Below are positions 22,324 through 33,019 of a stretch of 64,000 bases of DNA, piece by piece. The position numbers and the translations under genes are program-made. Position 1 is the stretch's first letter; the number at the start of each line of letters is the position of its first letter. A model generated the notes under the pieces. The model worked only from the letters and a program-made list of their open reading frames with translations, had not been told where the DNA came from and ran no database searches. Origin of the DNA: Pseudo-nitzschia pungens (taxonomy: Eukaryota > Bacillariophyta > Bacillariophyceae > Bacillariales > Bacillariaceae); contig CM074760.1 of the NCBI GenBank assembly GCA_037355855.1, positions 1,790,501 through 1,854,500 of the forward strand, given 5' to 3'.

Positions 22324-23551
22324 ATGAGCGATGCCGCCCCGGACCACATCGACATGGAAGACATTCGCAAGGCACTGCAGCATGCTGTGTGCCAAATAAT
22401 ATGGGAGCAAGACAGACAGGATGGAACCATGACGACCCCTGGTGCTATAGCGGCTCTGACCGAATTAACCTTCCAGTATGCCACCAAGTCCTTGATTCCT
22501 GATCTCTACGCATTTTCGACGCACGCAAACCGAAAGTCGACCATATCTTGCGACGACGTTGCGCTTGCACTGAGAAAGCTCGGACCCGACCGGTTGAGAG
22601 ACTTCAAAAGGGATTTTTGCAGCGGAAGTGGAAGCAAAACAACTTATACGAAGGGCAGCAATTTTTCGGTTGCGGCACGAAAGAGAAAACAATACAAAAG
22701 GCCGGAAAGCGCAGCAGCGCCTCGACGGAAGAGTTACCAATCCGACATTCAATTATTGGGTTCCACGTCGCATTCTTCGTCGTCCTTATCACTATCTTCG
22801 TCCTCCCCCGATGAAGATGATTATGTCGATTCGCGCGGGAAAAAGGATAACCGCAAACAAGAACCAGTCGGCGCATCTCTCGGTGGGAACTCCTCTGCAC
22901 GAAGGAGTCTCATTACAGCTTGCTCTTATACCGCTTCCGATAGACCGAGTAGATTGCACAATCAGAGCGAATCACTTTTGAACAAGTTTCAAATTCCGCT
23001 TTCACGCCGTTCTGGTCGGAGAATTACCTAATGGAAATTTTGGGAATGATTCCTCCTCAACCGACGACGATATCGATAGGTCGCCTCTGGAACGACCTAG
23101 AACCAATCCAAAAATGATGTCCCCGACAAGAGCTGAAGAAACCGCACAAAGCTGTGCCTCTCCGACACTTTCTTTGCAAAGGTTTAAAAGGAAACGTCAT
23201 CATAGCAAAGGGGGGTCCAAAGGTGGGAGCAGGGAGCAGTTGCTATTACAAAACGACGACACTGATTCAGCAGCGTGTGATGACTCATCTCTAGACAACA
23301 ATATTACTGGCAATCAACGAGCCATTGTACGAAATAGTCGTCGCACCGAAGACGGTGACGCCGCCAGGAATCTCGAAGGGTCTAAACCACAATCTCAGGT
23401 GGCGGAAGCCTTGGCGAACCTTTCTTCCGATTCGGGAATCGAAGGGAGTGGGAGTGACAATGAAACCGACGACGAGATACTGTTTGAGGTGGGGAAGAAT
23501 TCATCCAGCAGTGGGCATCGTCCCGTCATTGAAAGTGACGACGAAGATTAG
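22324..23551 (+). CDS. CENP-S/MHF1-like histone-fold protein with long tail; one frame break
   Basis: The first ~85 residues match CENP-S (MHF1): a histone-fold with AVCQIIWEQD, then AIAALTELTFQYATKSLIPDLYAFSTHA and NRKSTISCDDVALALRK. In other eukaryotes CENP-S pairs with CENP-X at kinetochores and with FANCM in fork repair. The rest is a Ser/Arg-rich tail. The first frame ends at a TAA at 23029. The next frame is open from 22982 to 23551 and keeps the same Ser/Asp-rich style, ending SDDED. Removing one base gives 408 aa. The tail after 23031 could instead be non-coding, in which case the protein is 235 aa. Known CENP-S proteins are usually 100-150 aa, so the tail is unusual either way. Confidence 0.8.
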
Positions 23552-24217
23552 CTCTGTTGAAGCTCCTCATCCGATATGAAAGGCGCGCATTGAGTTCTTT
23601 GGATTGCGTTGTTTTACATTCCGGATTTCAGGTTTCTGGTGCAGGACGTGCCCGCATATTAGAGGACAGTCGCTGTATCCTAGTGATCCAGTGTATTTTT
23701 CCTGGTCTCTTTCGTATTCATGAGGAAAAGATATTTTTCAATCGCCTGGAGCAGTGTCTTCTTATTAGAAGGAAAGTGGCTAATTTTTCTGTTCACTGCC
23801 ATAGAATATTATTTGAACTCTTCTCACGTCAGACTGAGCTTTGAAAATAATAGCTCAACCATGATAGAAAATATTGGTCGACGGGTCCCTTTCAAAAGAC
23901 GACTATGGCACAGAATCCACGCTCGTTAGGTTTCGGACTTGATCGATTGCATGTTCCATTTTTGTCATGAATCGGTGCCTTGAACTCTAACTGAGCACCA
24001 AATGTAGGAACCACCTCTACACTTGTATTGAAACCAGATGCTTCCAATAACCTTTTCATCTCAACACAATCCTCTAGTAGTTACTTCGTATTTTCTAATA
24101 GTATTTCGAAAACGAAACCCCGCTGCACATCAAGCAGCACCGGGATGTGGAAATTGTAAAAAAAACACCCATCATAATATACATGGGACATCACTTGAAA
24201 TCCTTGAGAGAATCAAC
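23552..24217. other. Spacer between convergent genes
   Basis: 3' flanks of CENP-S and the Mpv17 gene. Several short frames, none supported. Nothing recognisable. Confidence 0.4.
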
Positions 24218-25113
24218 CTATTTGGATCCGATGAGCGAAAGGAACATGTTAAATCCAACTTGGACAGCGTTGAGGAAGAGCAATCTGTGCTTGTTGGAAA
24301 TGAACTTGAAGTTGACGAAGTGAACAGCGGGCCACACCTTCCATGATCCCTGGCAAGCGGAAAGGAGATCGGTCTTGATTTTAGTTCCAATGGTGGAGAA
24401 GGAGTCACCGTTGACAAGTCCAAGGTAGGTGAAGAATACGGTCATGAAAAGAGGGCACCACATGGTCTGATCGATGAGGATCTTCTTGGCAACGGAACCA
24501 CCATCCTTTCCGGGGATCTTGCTATCGAGCCAGTTGTAGAAGTAGTGTCCAGAAGGTCCGTGGTAGAGAAGACCGAATGCGGAAAGGGTGATGAATCGCT
24601 TCATGTCGAAGGCACCTCCAGAAATGAAGATCTTTTTTCGTTTTGTAGTAGTAGAGTTGAGTTTGTCAGGTTTAAAATGGTGTCGCGATGACATGTGAGT
24701 TACGGCTCTGTAGAATCTATTTTGATTTCAACATGAGCTATGTTCCCCAATCAGTACACTGACAGCAAAATACGAATTTCGATAATCAAATTGACCGTCA
24801 CTCGTATACTATGAATCCTTACCTGTGCCAACAAATCACCAAGCGCCCATCCAACAAGAGAGGTGCATGCCTTGGCGGTCAACGGGCTCTCATCCAAGGC
24901 CCGGTTGTATGCGGCCCATCCGGGAACGGCACCTCCACGAATAAGGGTAGGATCGCGGAACAGAGGGCTCTTAGTCGCTGTGTCCTTGCGGAAGGCAGGC
25001 TTGACAACGTCGTTGTCCAAAGTGACAGAGGAGATGCTCTTGGTAATGGCAGGGCTCTTGACACCGAAAGCACTGGCGCTCGCAGAGATAAGGAGGAGAC
25101 TGAGAAGCTTCAT
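24218..25113 (-). CDS. Mpv17/PMP22-family membrane protein with plastid presequence
   Basis: Exon 1 (25113..24823) and exon 2 (24631..24218) are separated by a 191-nt intron (donor GTAAGG), giving 234 aa. The N-terminus MKLLSLLLISASASAFGVKS is a signal peptide with a clear ASAF cleavage motif, predicting plastid import. The family core follows: NRALDESPLTAKACTSLVGWALGDLLAQ, then YHGPSGHYFYNWLD, KILIDQTMWCPLFMTVFF and the signature WKVWPAVHFVNFKFISNKHR. Mpv17 proteins are four-helix channels of mitochondria or peroxisomes. A plastid-directed member fits the several copies expected in diatoms. The function here is not known. Confidence 0.92.
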
Positions 25114-25806
25114 GGTGGCTACTACAATTGGTGTTTCCAAAATGATGTATTAGGATTTTATGTGTTCCTCCCGAAGTACGTCGTAACAACACCTTTCGAT
25201 CAGATGCTAATACTTACGGTATTTCGTCCAATGCGTGCAACTTCGTCCGGTATTTTTTGAGATCGGCACGGTAGAAATCTTGTTCCCCTTTAGTTCCCGA
25301 CATGACGCTTTGATTGGACAATACGAAAAAGGGGTGACACCGTAATGATGGCGTAGATCCACGTTGAAGAATCTTTTTCCTACTCTCTGACACCACCGTG
25401 ACTGAAAAGTAAACTCGAGTCGTACGTAAAGAATGAAAGTGCACACACGAAACCCGCGCAGCACACAATTCTCATCATCACACCCGGAAGGAAATTCTTT
25501 CCTTCTGTTTTTTTTTTACTAAAAAGTTGCATTTTCAGTTTTTGTAAAAAAATAATAATTTCAAAACGGAATTTTTTTTCTGTTCATACCGCACCGATCG
25601 AGAGTAAGGTTACGGTAAGGTTTACGTACGTATTGAAAAAAGGGCCTCGTCAGTCTCTCGAAAAGCAATTTTTGTTGGGAGAAAAACGCTCACATTTGAC
25701 TAAGGTTACCATTGTTCTGCGTTGATAGTCGTTGCAACCGGACCGTGTCACTACTCGCATGAATCGTGTAGTCCAGTAAGCGACTATTGCATAACTCCCT
25801 TCGACC
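25114..25806. other. Divergent promoter spacer
   Basis: Between the Mpv17 and small membrane-protein genes. Contains A/T runs at 25505-25580 and TAAGGTTA words at about 25605 and 25700 next to GTACGTA. No gene seen. Confidence 0.45.
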
Positions 25807-26286
25807 ATGGTGAATCATCGTCGCGAGAATCGAGCGAGATCCAAAATCTTGAGATGCGTGATTACGTTAATCATCGCGATCGCTCTGGCAAATGACAATG
25901 CAATTGGTCATGTAAACTTTTTTTTTCAAGTCGAAGCCTTTCAAACAAAATCAACAAGAACCGTTCCACGCGTGATACCATCAATTGCCGGGAAGTCGAT
26001 AGGTGTGATTACTGTGCCATCGTCACCAGTAGACGTCGCTACGTCAAGCACAGGTCTTTTCATGGCGCCACGTAACAATAAAATAAAGAACAAAAACTCA
26101 AACGAGGAAGAAGCCGTTTCACCTGTTTTCTGGAAAGATATTCAAAAGAAACCAGGGAACTTGATTATGCTTCCCTTCATTGCACTTTTTGGATTCGATT
26201 TAGTGATCAACATTGTCTTCCTGTCAAAGCGAGCCGTCGAATATTTCGTGTTTGGAACAGTTCCGAGCTCAGAACCTTGGTGGTAG
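25807..26286 (+). CDS. Small plastid-type single-pass membrane protein, unknown function
   Basis: 159 aa from an ATG. An N-terminal hydrophobic segment (VITLIIAIALANDNAIG) is followed by VEAFQTKSTRTVPR, an AF plastid-targeting motif with a Ser/Thr/Arg-rich transit part. Near the C-terminus is one transmembrane helix (LIMLPFIALFGFDLVINIVFL), then KRAVEYFVFGTVPSSEPWW. Small plastid membrane proteins with this ending appear conserved in diatoms by my recollection, but I cannot name a family. Thylakoid or envelope location is an inference. Confidence 0.75.
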   Translation: MVNHRRENRARSKILRCVITLIIAIALANDNAIGHVNFFFQVEAFQTKSTRTVPRVIPSIAGKSIGVITVPSSPVDVATSSTGLFMAPRNNKIKNKNSNEEEAVSPVFWKDIQKKPGNLIMLPFIALFGFDLVINIVFLSKRAVEYFVFGTVPSSEPWW

Positions 26287-26535
26287 ATGGAATATTGGAA
26301 GGTAGATCAAACTGTTTTTACGGTTTCAAAGGCTGCTTCAAAATACTATGGTTTCTGAAAGTTGACGATAAGGTGATAAGAATTACAAGCATGACATTCA
26401 GAGATACAATTCTGTTTGGTTTTCTCTGAAAAACATATTCCGTATGATGTTGGTACAATACAGTGCCTATCATTTTCTAGATGAAAGTGTCTTTATCCTT
26501 GAATTTTTTTTGGTGAGCGATGCAACAAACTGACA

Positions 26536-27474
26536 TTATCCCTCCGCAGACAGGAAATCATTCCAGAACTTGTAGTTACCAATGCAACCTCCAATCGCCA
26601 GCACCCATGATGGTATGCAGATGTACGTCCGCGGTGAAAATATCGGGTACAGCTGGATGCCAATTCGGTCTAATATGAAGTAGTAGAAGAAGCTGTATAA
26701 CAGCATGTAGAATACTCCAGCGTTCACATCGCCCATGTGTAGAGGCCTTAGCTGTGGTTCTGTCCAGATACAGTTTAGATAGGCATAGAGAATATTAAAT
26801 ACATGAAGTTGACATAGTCTCCAAGTAAATGCCCACCGGACAAAATTCATTCGACGCTTTCCTTTCAGAAAACCGAATGTAATTACAGGCATTAGAACAA
26901 AGTTCCAAATTCCGAATGTAATAGACGCTGATAATAGAACTGGGAACCTCAACATTCCCGTGAAAAGCTGGACCGATGGAAGAAACGGAGCAATCGAGCA
27001 CAGTCCATGACGAATGGTTATGATCGTCCAGCTCCACAACGTGAAGGTGACCCATGGACCGAAACTCGAAGACAGTCCATGGATGGACCACGAAACGTAA
27101 TTCATCCACAAAAACAATGCAATGTTGTAGTACCACTCAATTGTGAACGCCTTGTACGATTGGTCGCCAACGAAATTTTTCATTATAACGCCACCGGTGT
27201 TCGAAGCCTGATATTTGATGTTGGCATCGATTGTCATATAAATTGCAACCGCAAACATGAGAAAGATCGTCCAAGTTGCGAGGAAAAGCCATTGGCCCTC
27301 TCGAAATCGCTCCGGTACAAAAGCAAACCACTTCCGAATCTTAGCAGATTCGGGGTGAAGGTTCCTCAAATCCCATGGGTTTGTTGTGTCGAAAAAGTCG
27401 CTAAGCGATAGACTTCTGCCTAGAGGTGGGTCGGATTTCCTCTCATTCGGACCTCGTTTGTCGCCGCCGCACAT
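26536..27474 (-). CDS. Multi-pass membrane protein, unknown function
   Basis: 312 aa, intronless, ATG start. The first ~60 residues are hydrophilic. About seven or eight hydrophobic helices follow: 60-82, 110-132, 135-155, 170-190, 195-215, 225-245, 265-285 and 290-305. Notable residues are WSWTIITIRHG and FYYFILDRIGIQLYPIFSPRT. The topology and the Pro-Leu/Tyr-Pro pattern near the end recall FAR-17a/AIG1 or rolling-stone type proteins, but the match is weak and I would not assign it. Confidence 0.78.
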   Translation of the reverse strand: MCGGDKRGPNERKSDPPLGRSLSLSDFFDTTNPWDLRNLHPESAKIRKWFAFVPERFREGQWLFLATWTIFLMFAVAIYMTIDANIKYQASNTGGVIMKNFVGDQSYKAFTIEWYYNIALFLWMNYVSWSIHGLSSSFGPWVTFTLWSWTIITIRHGLCSIAPFLPSVQLFTGMLRFPVLLSASITFGIWNFVLMPVITFGFLKGKRRMNFVRWAFTWRLCQLHVFNILYAYLNCIWTEPQLRPLHMGDVNAGVFYMLLYSFFYYFILDRIGIQLYPIFSPRTYICIPSWVLAIGGCIGNYKFWNDFLSAEG

Positions 27475-29213
27475 ACTTGCAGGTTCCGGATGTTCTGAGA
27501 GTCAAATAAGCCGATAGGAAGGAATTTGGGAAGGTATGAACAGCTTCTTCCGGCGGTTGCCAAAGAGAAGATGATGTGCGATGTGATGGTTTTCCGATGG
27601 GATCTTCTCCTATCGTACGGTAATTACCGGACGACGCCGTGACCCTGTCGGTAATCTTACGTACGGTAACCTTACCATCGGAATAGAGGGAGAAGGAAAT
27701 TTTAAAAAAGGGTAATACTCGTAAATCTTACTGGAACCTGGTACATACGAAATAATTCGTAGATATTACGAACTACGAAGTAAACCTTACGAAGTATGAT
27801 TGAAATCGAATCATACCAATTTTGATTATCACGGGAAATTAGGAGAGCTCAGTTGTTGAAAGTCATCGAGTCGGAAGCCTTAGGGTAACCTTTAGATTAC
27901 TCGCCTCCGTTATGAAGTAACTTACCTTATGAGTCAAGCCGAGCCTCAAGATCAATGCCCTTCATACCCCCCTGTATGAGCCTGCTTAGACTGATGGACT
28001 GGATAGGTTTGAACTGGATCCCAATACCAACGTTAGGGATGCCCCGATCTCACTATCTGCAGTGTACAGGGACAAGCAAATTGCTTGGGCTGATTTGGAG
28101 GAACCAATTCCCGATCCGGAGACCGAGACAACTCAAAGGCGAAAGCAATAGGGGACCATCCATAGATACAGACCGATACAGCAAGATTGATTAACCTTAA
28201 TCATAGTCCTATATTACTTAGGCCCTACTACTACGCCTTTTGAGAGGTCATAAGTCAACAAGCTACTAGTGAAAACATTTTAGAGTAATTACGAGTAAGA
28301 TTACGTAAGGTTTACCGTAAGGTTACGTATTTGTAAGATCTTTCGGTGTTAGTATCGTATCATTAGGTCGTAACCTTACTCGTAAGTACGAATTTCGTAC
28401 TAGTGCTTGGCGGTGCATGTAAGATTACTCATAAGGTAAGTTAAGGTCTTACTTCATAACGGAGGCGAGTAAGATTTAATCTAAAGTTATCTTATTATTC
28501 TCATTATTTGTAAATTGTGTTGCGCTATAATGCTTTCCACGACCTACAAGGGGTCATAATAGGCATCTGTCCAAATGAAAATAGACTACTTCGACTAGTA
28601 CGATCGGCTCGGAGCGGGTCTATTGTTCGGATGGGATCACTGGGTCACTGTGACTGCATTTTGCTTCGTGTGTCATTGACAGTGATCGCGAATGAAGGAG
28701 TAACCTTAAGGTTACTGTACCGTATGTACGGTACAGATATGCAATAATGGTACTCGTATCCGCAATGCGCTGTTGAGATGAACGAAATGCTCCCACCGTA
28801 AGGTTTACAGGATGTACGCAATATCATCATACAATTTTTTTTTTTTTTTTTTTTAAAAAATTATTTAGTGCCCGGTGTTGCTGTCAAGTCCCCGTACCAT
28901 TCTCAGTAACCTTACTCGTACTCGTAAATTAACTTACTCGTACTAGGTAAATTACAGGTATGCTTGGAAATTTTTATCCAGACCTCAAGAACGGGGTTTT
29001 ACGTTGTCCAGACCTCATTTAAAACATCTCTCCCGTTTCAAACACGCAATACAAGTAAGGTTTACCGTACTCAATCCGAATACCACCTTCAGCGCAACGG
29101 TCAAAATTTTACAATCAACGTGCGGCATTCGGTTCGATTCGTGCTGCAGATATCTATTGTAGAGCGGACTAGCATCCTTGCAACAATCCACGGAATCTAC
29201 GACTACAACGAAG
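27475..29213. repeat. Long spacer, the densest cluster of TAAGGTTA/GTAC words
   Basis: 1.7 kb with no convincing gene. It carries the TAAGGTTA word or its complement at about 27670, 28317, 28371, 28701 (both orientations abutting) and 28907, plus many one-base variants and GTAC words. Near 27880-27925 and 28425-28475, TAACCTTTA and GAGGCGAGTAA-type words recur in opposite orientation around a 500-nt stretch. A T20 run followed by A7 lies at 28835-28861. Probably regulatory or repetitive spacer. Confidence 0.55.
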
Positions 29214-31210
29214 ATGTATTTCAGAAATCCGGCAGTGTTTTTTCTTTTGGTGTCTGGGGTCTCCGATTGGAACTCCGTTAGCCTTGCGGCCGAAGAAACT
29301 TGCAGTGCGCTTGATTCGGAAACGTGTGAAAGCGAAAACGCGATTGTTGATGCCGATAAAAAAAGCAGTAACTGCCAGGACGAGCACCCTCGATGTCCCG
29401 AATGGGCGAGCATTGGGGAATGTGAGGAGAATCCAAAGTATATGCGGTACAAGTGCCGCCGAAGCTGCATTCGATGCCCCGATCAGGCGGAAGAGTTGGC
29501 AAGAATCCGTGATGAGAAAAAGAAAGCGATGAAAGTTTGGACGAGTGAGGAACTAGAAGTAGCCGCAGATATGGGTGAAGAGCAGATGCTAGAAGAAGAC
29601 GAAAACTTCGGTGTTTCGGCGGATCAAATCGCTGCTCGGATCATTGCCGCTAGAGAGCATATCGAGACTGCAGGGTTGGATGAAAAGTTGAAAAAAATTT
29701 GCAAAAATCAGCACAAGAGTTGTACCGCATGGTAAGTCTAGGTGAAGATACCAGTACATAGAGTATCAGAAAGAACAACGAAACCAGGACGGTGTTTGGA
29801 CATCACATTAAAACTTGGCGCATCTTGGCTTGTTCGCACGTGAGAATTCTACGGTATATGAATTCAAGAGCTAATATTGTTTTTTGATGATTTCGTCATC
29901 GGTCATGACACGAAATCCCATTCTCAAACATACACAAAAAGGGCCATCGCAGGAGAATGTGAAAAAAACGCACCGTACATGTCAAGCAACTGTGCTCCAG
30001 CTTGTATGGCGTGTGATATGCTTATGATTGAAACGAGATGCCCCCTTGACCCAAATGCACAAGCAGCTTGGGAGCCTGGAAGCTTGAATGCAATGTTTGA
30101 ACGACTCATCTCGGAGCCCATAGCTTCAAAGTATCCTGTGACAATTCTATCAAGGGATCCATGGGTCGTTACCCTAGATGATGTCATTGGCGAAGCTGAA
30201 GCCGAACGCTTGATTCAATTGGGCGGTGCTTCAGGCTACAAAAGAAGTCAAGACGTAGGAAAAAGGAAAGCTGATGGCACATACGACTCTTTGACCAGCA
30301 AAGGTAGGACGAGCTCGAATGCGTGGTGCGTCAACGGTTGTTCTGACGACCCCCTCGTAATCCAAGTCACTCAGCGGCTGAGTGAATTGACTCAGATCGA
30401 CGACAACAATTCTGAATATCTTCAACTTTTACGGTAAGTGAAACATACTCTTCAGGTTTCAAAAACCATTAACAACGCGTAGTAACATGCTACTTCTTGA
30501 AACATTGTCTCTTCAATGTTTTGAGTTTGTTTGCTCATTGTTCTGTCCTCTTCCATTTTCAGGTATGAGCCTGGACAGTTTTACGAGGTAAGCATGATAA
30601 CGTGATTCCGATGAATAATACGGCTTGAAGGATAATATTCATACGTTACAAAGATTCTAATGTGTTTTTTTTAAATTCTCTAATGCTGCGTTGTTTGTCG
30701 GTACAGAACCACCATGACTATATCGAACACCTGTTAAATCGACAGCAAGGAGTTCGTATTTTGACGTCATATTTGTATTTGAATGATGTTGAGGCTGGGG
30801 GAGGCACCATGTTCACGGACCTCAATATTACTGTGATGCCGAAGCGTGGACGAGCACTCTTCTGGCCAAGTGTCCTAAACGACAAGCCTCATATGAAGGA
30901 CTTTCGGACTAACCATCAAGGTACGGTTTGGTGATCATCCGCATTTGTTGCAGCCTATCTTTGTCCCACGAGCACTCTAATAGTTTTGTCATCGTACTTT
31001 TACAGCACTACCTGTCGAAAAGGGTATCAAATTCGGAGCCAATGGTTGGTTCCATCAACACGATTTCAAGGTAAGACTTCGTGAATGAGTGAAATACATA
31101 ATTATTTTTTATTCATTCTTAAAACATGCGACGCTTGCGCGGAAGAGATCTAATTCGAATGTCGTTTTCTTTGAGCATAGACTGCGTATAAAAATGGATG
31201 CACAGGCTAA
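29214..31210 (+). CDS. ShKT-domain prolyl 4-hydroxylase (2OG-Fe(II) oxygenase), six exons
   Basis: Exons 29214..29731, 29942..30433, 30563..30587, 30707..30920, 31006..31070 and 31181..31210, all with GT-AG introns, total 447 aa. A signal peptide (PAVFFLLVSGVSDWNSV) leads into two ShKT modules: CQDEHPRCPEWASIGEC... and CKNQHKSCTAWAIAGEC..., each with six Cys. The catalytic P4H domain follows. The iron ligands are HxD in NHHDYIEH and the distal His in NHQALPVEKG, and Lys follows in GIKFGANGW to bind 2-oxoglutarate. It should hydroxylate secreted or ER proline-containing proteins. Exon 3 is only 25 nt and encodes YEPGQFYE, a conserved part of the fold, so it is a true microexon. Confidence 0.93.
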
Positions 31211-31735
31211 ATGACAGTATTGAATACATAATGCATAGTTCTGAATGTCAGAAAATTTAGCCTTCATCTAAAAAATCATTTTCGACGAACACAAAATAAA
31301 GTTGCCCTTTATGTTTGAGAATCGTAGTGTCAGCTAATACTACACGACGCAAAGGTCACCAGGTAATTATTTTTGTATAACTTGGTATTTAGAATAGTGG
31401 GAAAGTCCTTATTGACATTTTCGCTGCCTTTGGTTCGTTCGTTGAATTCCAATTCGGTTCTCCTTTACTTCGGGAGAGGTCTAGCTATTATCTTGTCTTG
31501 CGCATGGTGCATGGTTAATGGCTTCTTTGAATTCCTTGTCGTTCTTTCCCGAGAGGAAAAATCCACAAAATGCATCGAATTCAAGGGCTGACCACAGATG
31601 TTGTAGAAAGTGCTGTGGTTCATTCAAAGCATGGGTTTAGCAATTACCCTATCTGAGAAGTCGACAGCACGACAGTCAGCTCTGCGACATCAGAGCATGT
31701 GACAACTAATTTTGTTTTTGTTCCCCGTCGTGCTC
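31211..31735. other. Spacer between convergent genes
   Basis: 3' flanks of the prolyl hydroxylase and the glycosyltransferase. No gene or notable repeat seen. Confidence 0.4.
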
Positions 31736-33019
31736 CTAATTCAAGAGTCCCCCGATGCCATCTTGAAATCTCGACATATCCCATCCATGCCCATCCGACC
31801 GTGCATAAACGAGTTTCTCAACCTTTTTACCATAGCTGTGGGCGTAATTTGCGTGGTAGGTAATCGGATCATCATTCGAAGGTCCACTTCTGGGAGCGTG
31901 TCCTCCACCAGTGGGGTAGTAGAAGGGATCTAAGCAACAGAAATTGAATTTGTTGTCGCCCGAAATCACAGAAGTTGAATCTTCATACTCTTCGAGTCTA
32001 CAATGGTTGAAATCGATACCGGACCTGTTACGTGTTTCGTCATTACCATTGCTGTTGAGTTGTTCCTTGATCTTCCAAAATTCCCTCCAGAATAGAGTTT
32101 GATCATCTAAATAGTTGCCTTCATCAAGACAGCGTTCCAAAGTCGATTCTGCAATCGATTTGTATATTTCACTTTTATGGCTAAAATAGTAGAAGCCCGT
32201 GTTGGCTTCACGACGTGGCCTTCCGCGTAGGCATCGATCTGATCGAGGATGCCCTGCGGGGTCGTTCGTTTGGTATAAATAATCGTACTTCTTCGATTTG
32301 ATTAATCGTCCTAGATCATGCTCAAAAGGATTTTTGAAGAAAATGTTGTCTGCATCGGAGAAAACGACATCCACTTTACAGTTGTGAGCAACCTGTAAAG
32401 CCATTCGTATTTTGTTGCAACTTAGTCCGTTGAAGTTGCCTTTTCTGAAGCTCTGGCCACCCGATACAGAAAACTCTTCGTCAGGAGGGATTGCTCTAGA
32501 TGGTCCAAGTTCATTATAGAGTTTATCGTCCAATGCCAATACAGCCCATTGAAGGTTCAATTCGTTCGCTAAGAATTCCCAATTTTGGAGCATATTGTAG
32601 TATGCATAATTTGAAGAAACCAGAAGGATGGTGTCATCAAAATCGTCTTTGAGAGGACTATCGCTCTTCTTCCTATTGAACAGGCCAGCTTTGTTTCGAA
32701 CGATAGACGGACACTTTTGAAGTTGCTTTTGCTGATCATCGTATTCTTTCCTCCCTAGTTCTGACTTGGTATCTTGCTTATTTTCGGGATCTGTATGAAT
32801 ATGTACGTTGTTCCCCTCTACCACATGCACGATGTTCGCGTTGCCCTCACTATGGTTATAAATCTTGCCTTTCTCGTCGCTACCAAAATCATAATGGCTG
32901 TTAATCTCTGCAAGAATGGTCATGGAAATCAATTTCGTCAACTTCAAAGAGTTCGTTATCGAGACCACGAGGAGGGACACTCCAATCCATAGAGCAAGGT
33001 AATTGTTCGAAATCATCAT
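31736..33019 (-). CDS. Nucleotide-diphospho-sugar transferase (GT77-like), type II membrane protein
   Basis: 427 aa, intronless, ATG at 33019. A signal anchor (YLALWIGVSLLVVSITNSL) at residues ~7-25 gives a type II Golgi topology, followed by a stem of ~100 hydrophilic residues. The catalytic domain begins at DTILLVSSNYAYYNMLQNW and contains the DxD metal/sugar-nucleotide motif in FSDADNIFFKNP. It continues with NTGFYYF, DDQTLFWREF and, near the C-terminus, ITYHANYAHSYGKKVEKL, all in the order of the nucleotide-diphospho-sugar transferase family (RRA/GT77-like). It probably glycosylates secreted or cell-wall proteins. The P4H gene 0.5 kb away would suit a hydroxyproline-glycan pathway, but that link is only positional. 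Confidence 0.88.
   Translation of the reverse strand: MMISNNYLALWIGVSLLVVSITNSLKLTKLISMTILAEINSHYDFGSDEKGKIYNHSEGNANIVHVVEGNNVHIHTDPENKQDTKSELGRKEYDDQQKQLQKCPSIVRNKAGLFNRKKSDSPLKDDFDDTILLVSSNYAYYNMLQNWEFLANELNLQWAVLALDDKLYNELGPSRAIPPDEEFSVSGGQSFRKGNFNGLSCNKIRMALQVAHNCKVDVVFSDADNIFFKNPFEHDLGRLIKSKKYDYLYQTNDPAGHPRSDRCLRGRPRREANTGFYYFSHKSEIYKSIAESTLERCLDEGNYLDDQTLFWREFWKIKEQLNSNGNDETRNRSGIDFNHCRLEEYEDSTSVISGDNKFNFCCLDPFYYPTGGGHAPRSGPSNDDPITYHANYAHSYGKKVEKLVYARSDGHGWDMSRFQDGIGGLLN

Noticed and set aside
28835..28861. T20/A7 run as a retroposed poly(A) tail
   Set aside because: No coding or retroelement sequence adjoins it and no flanking duplication is visible.
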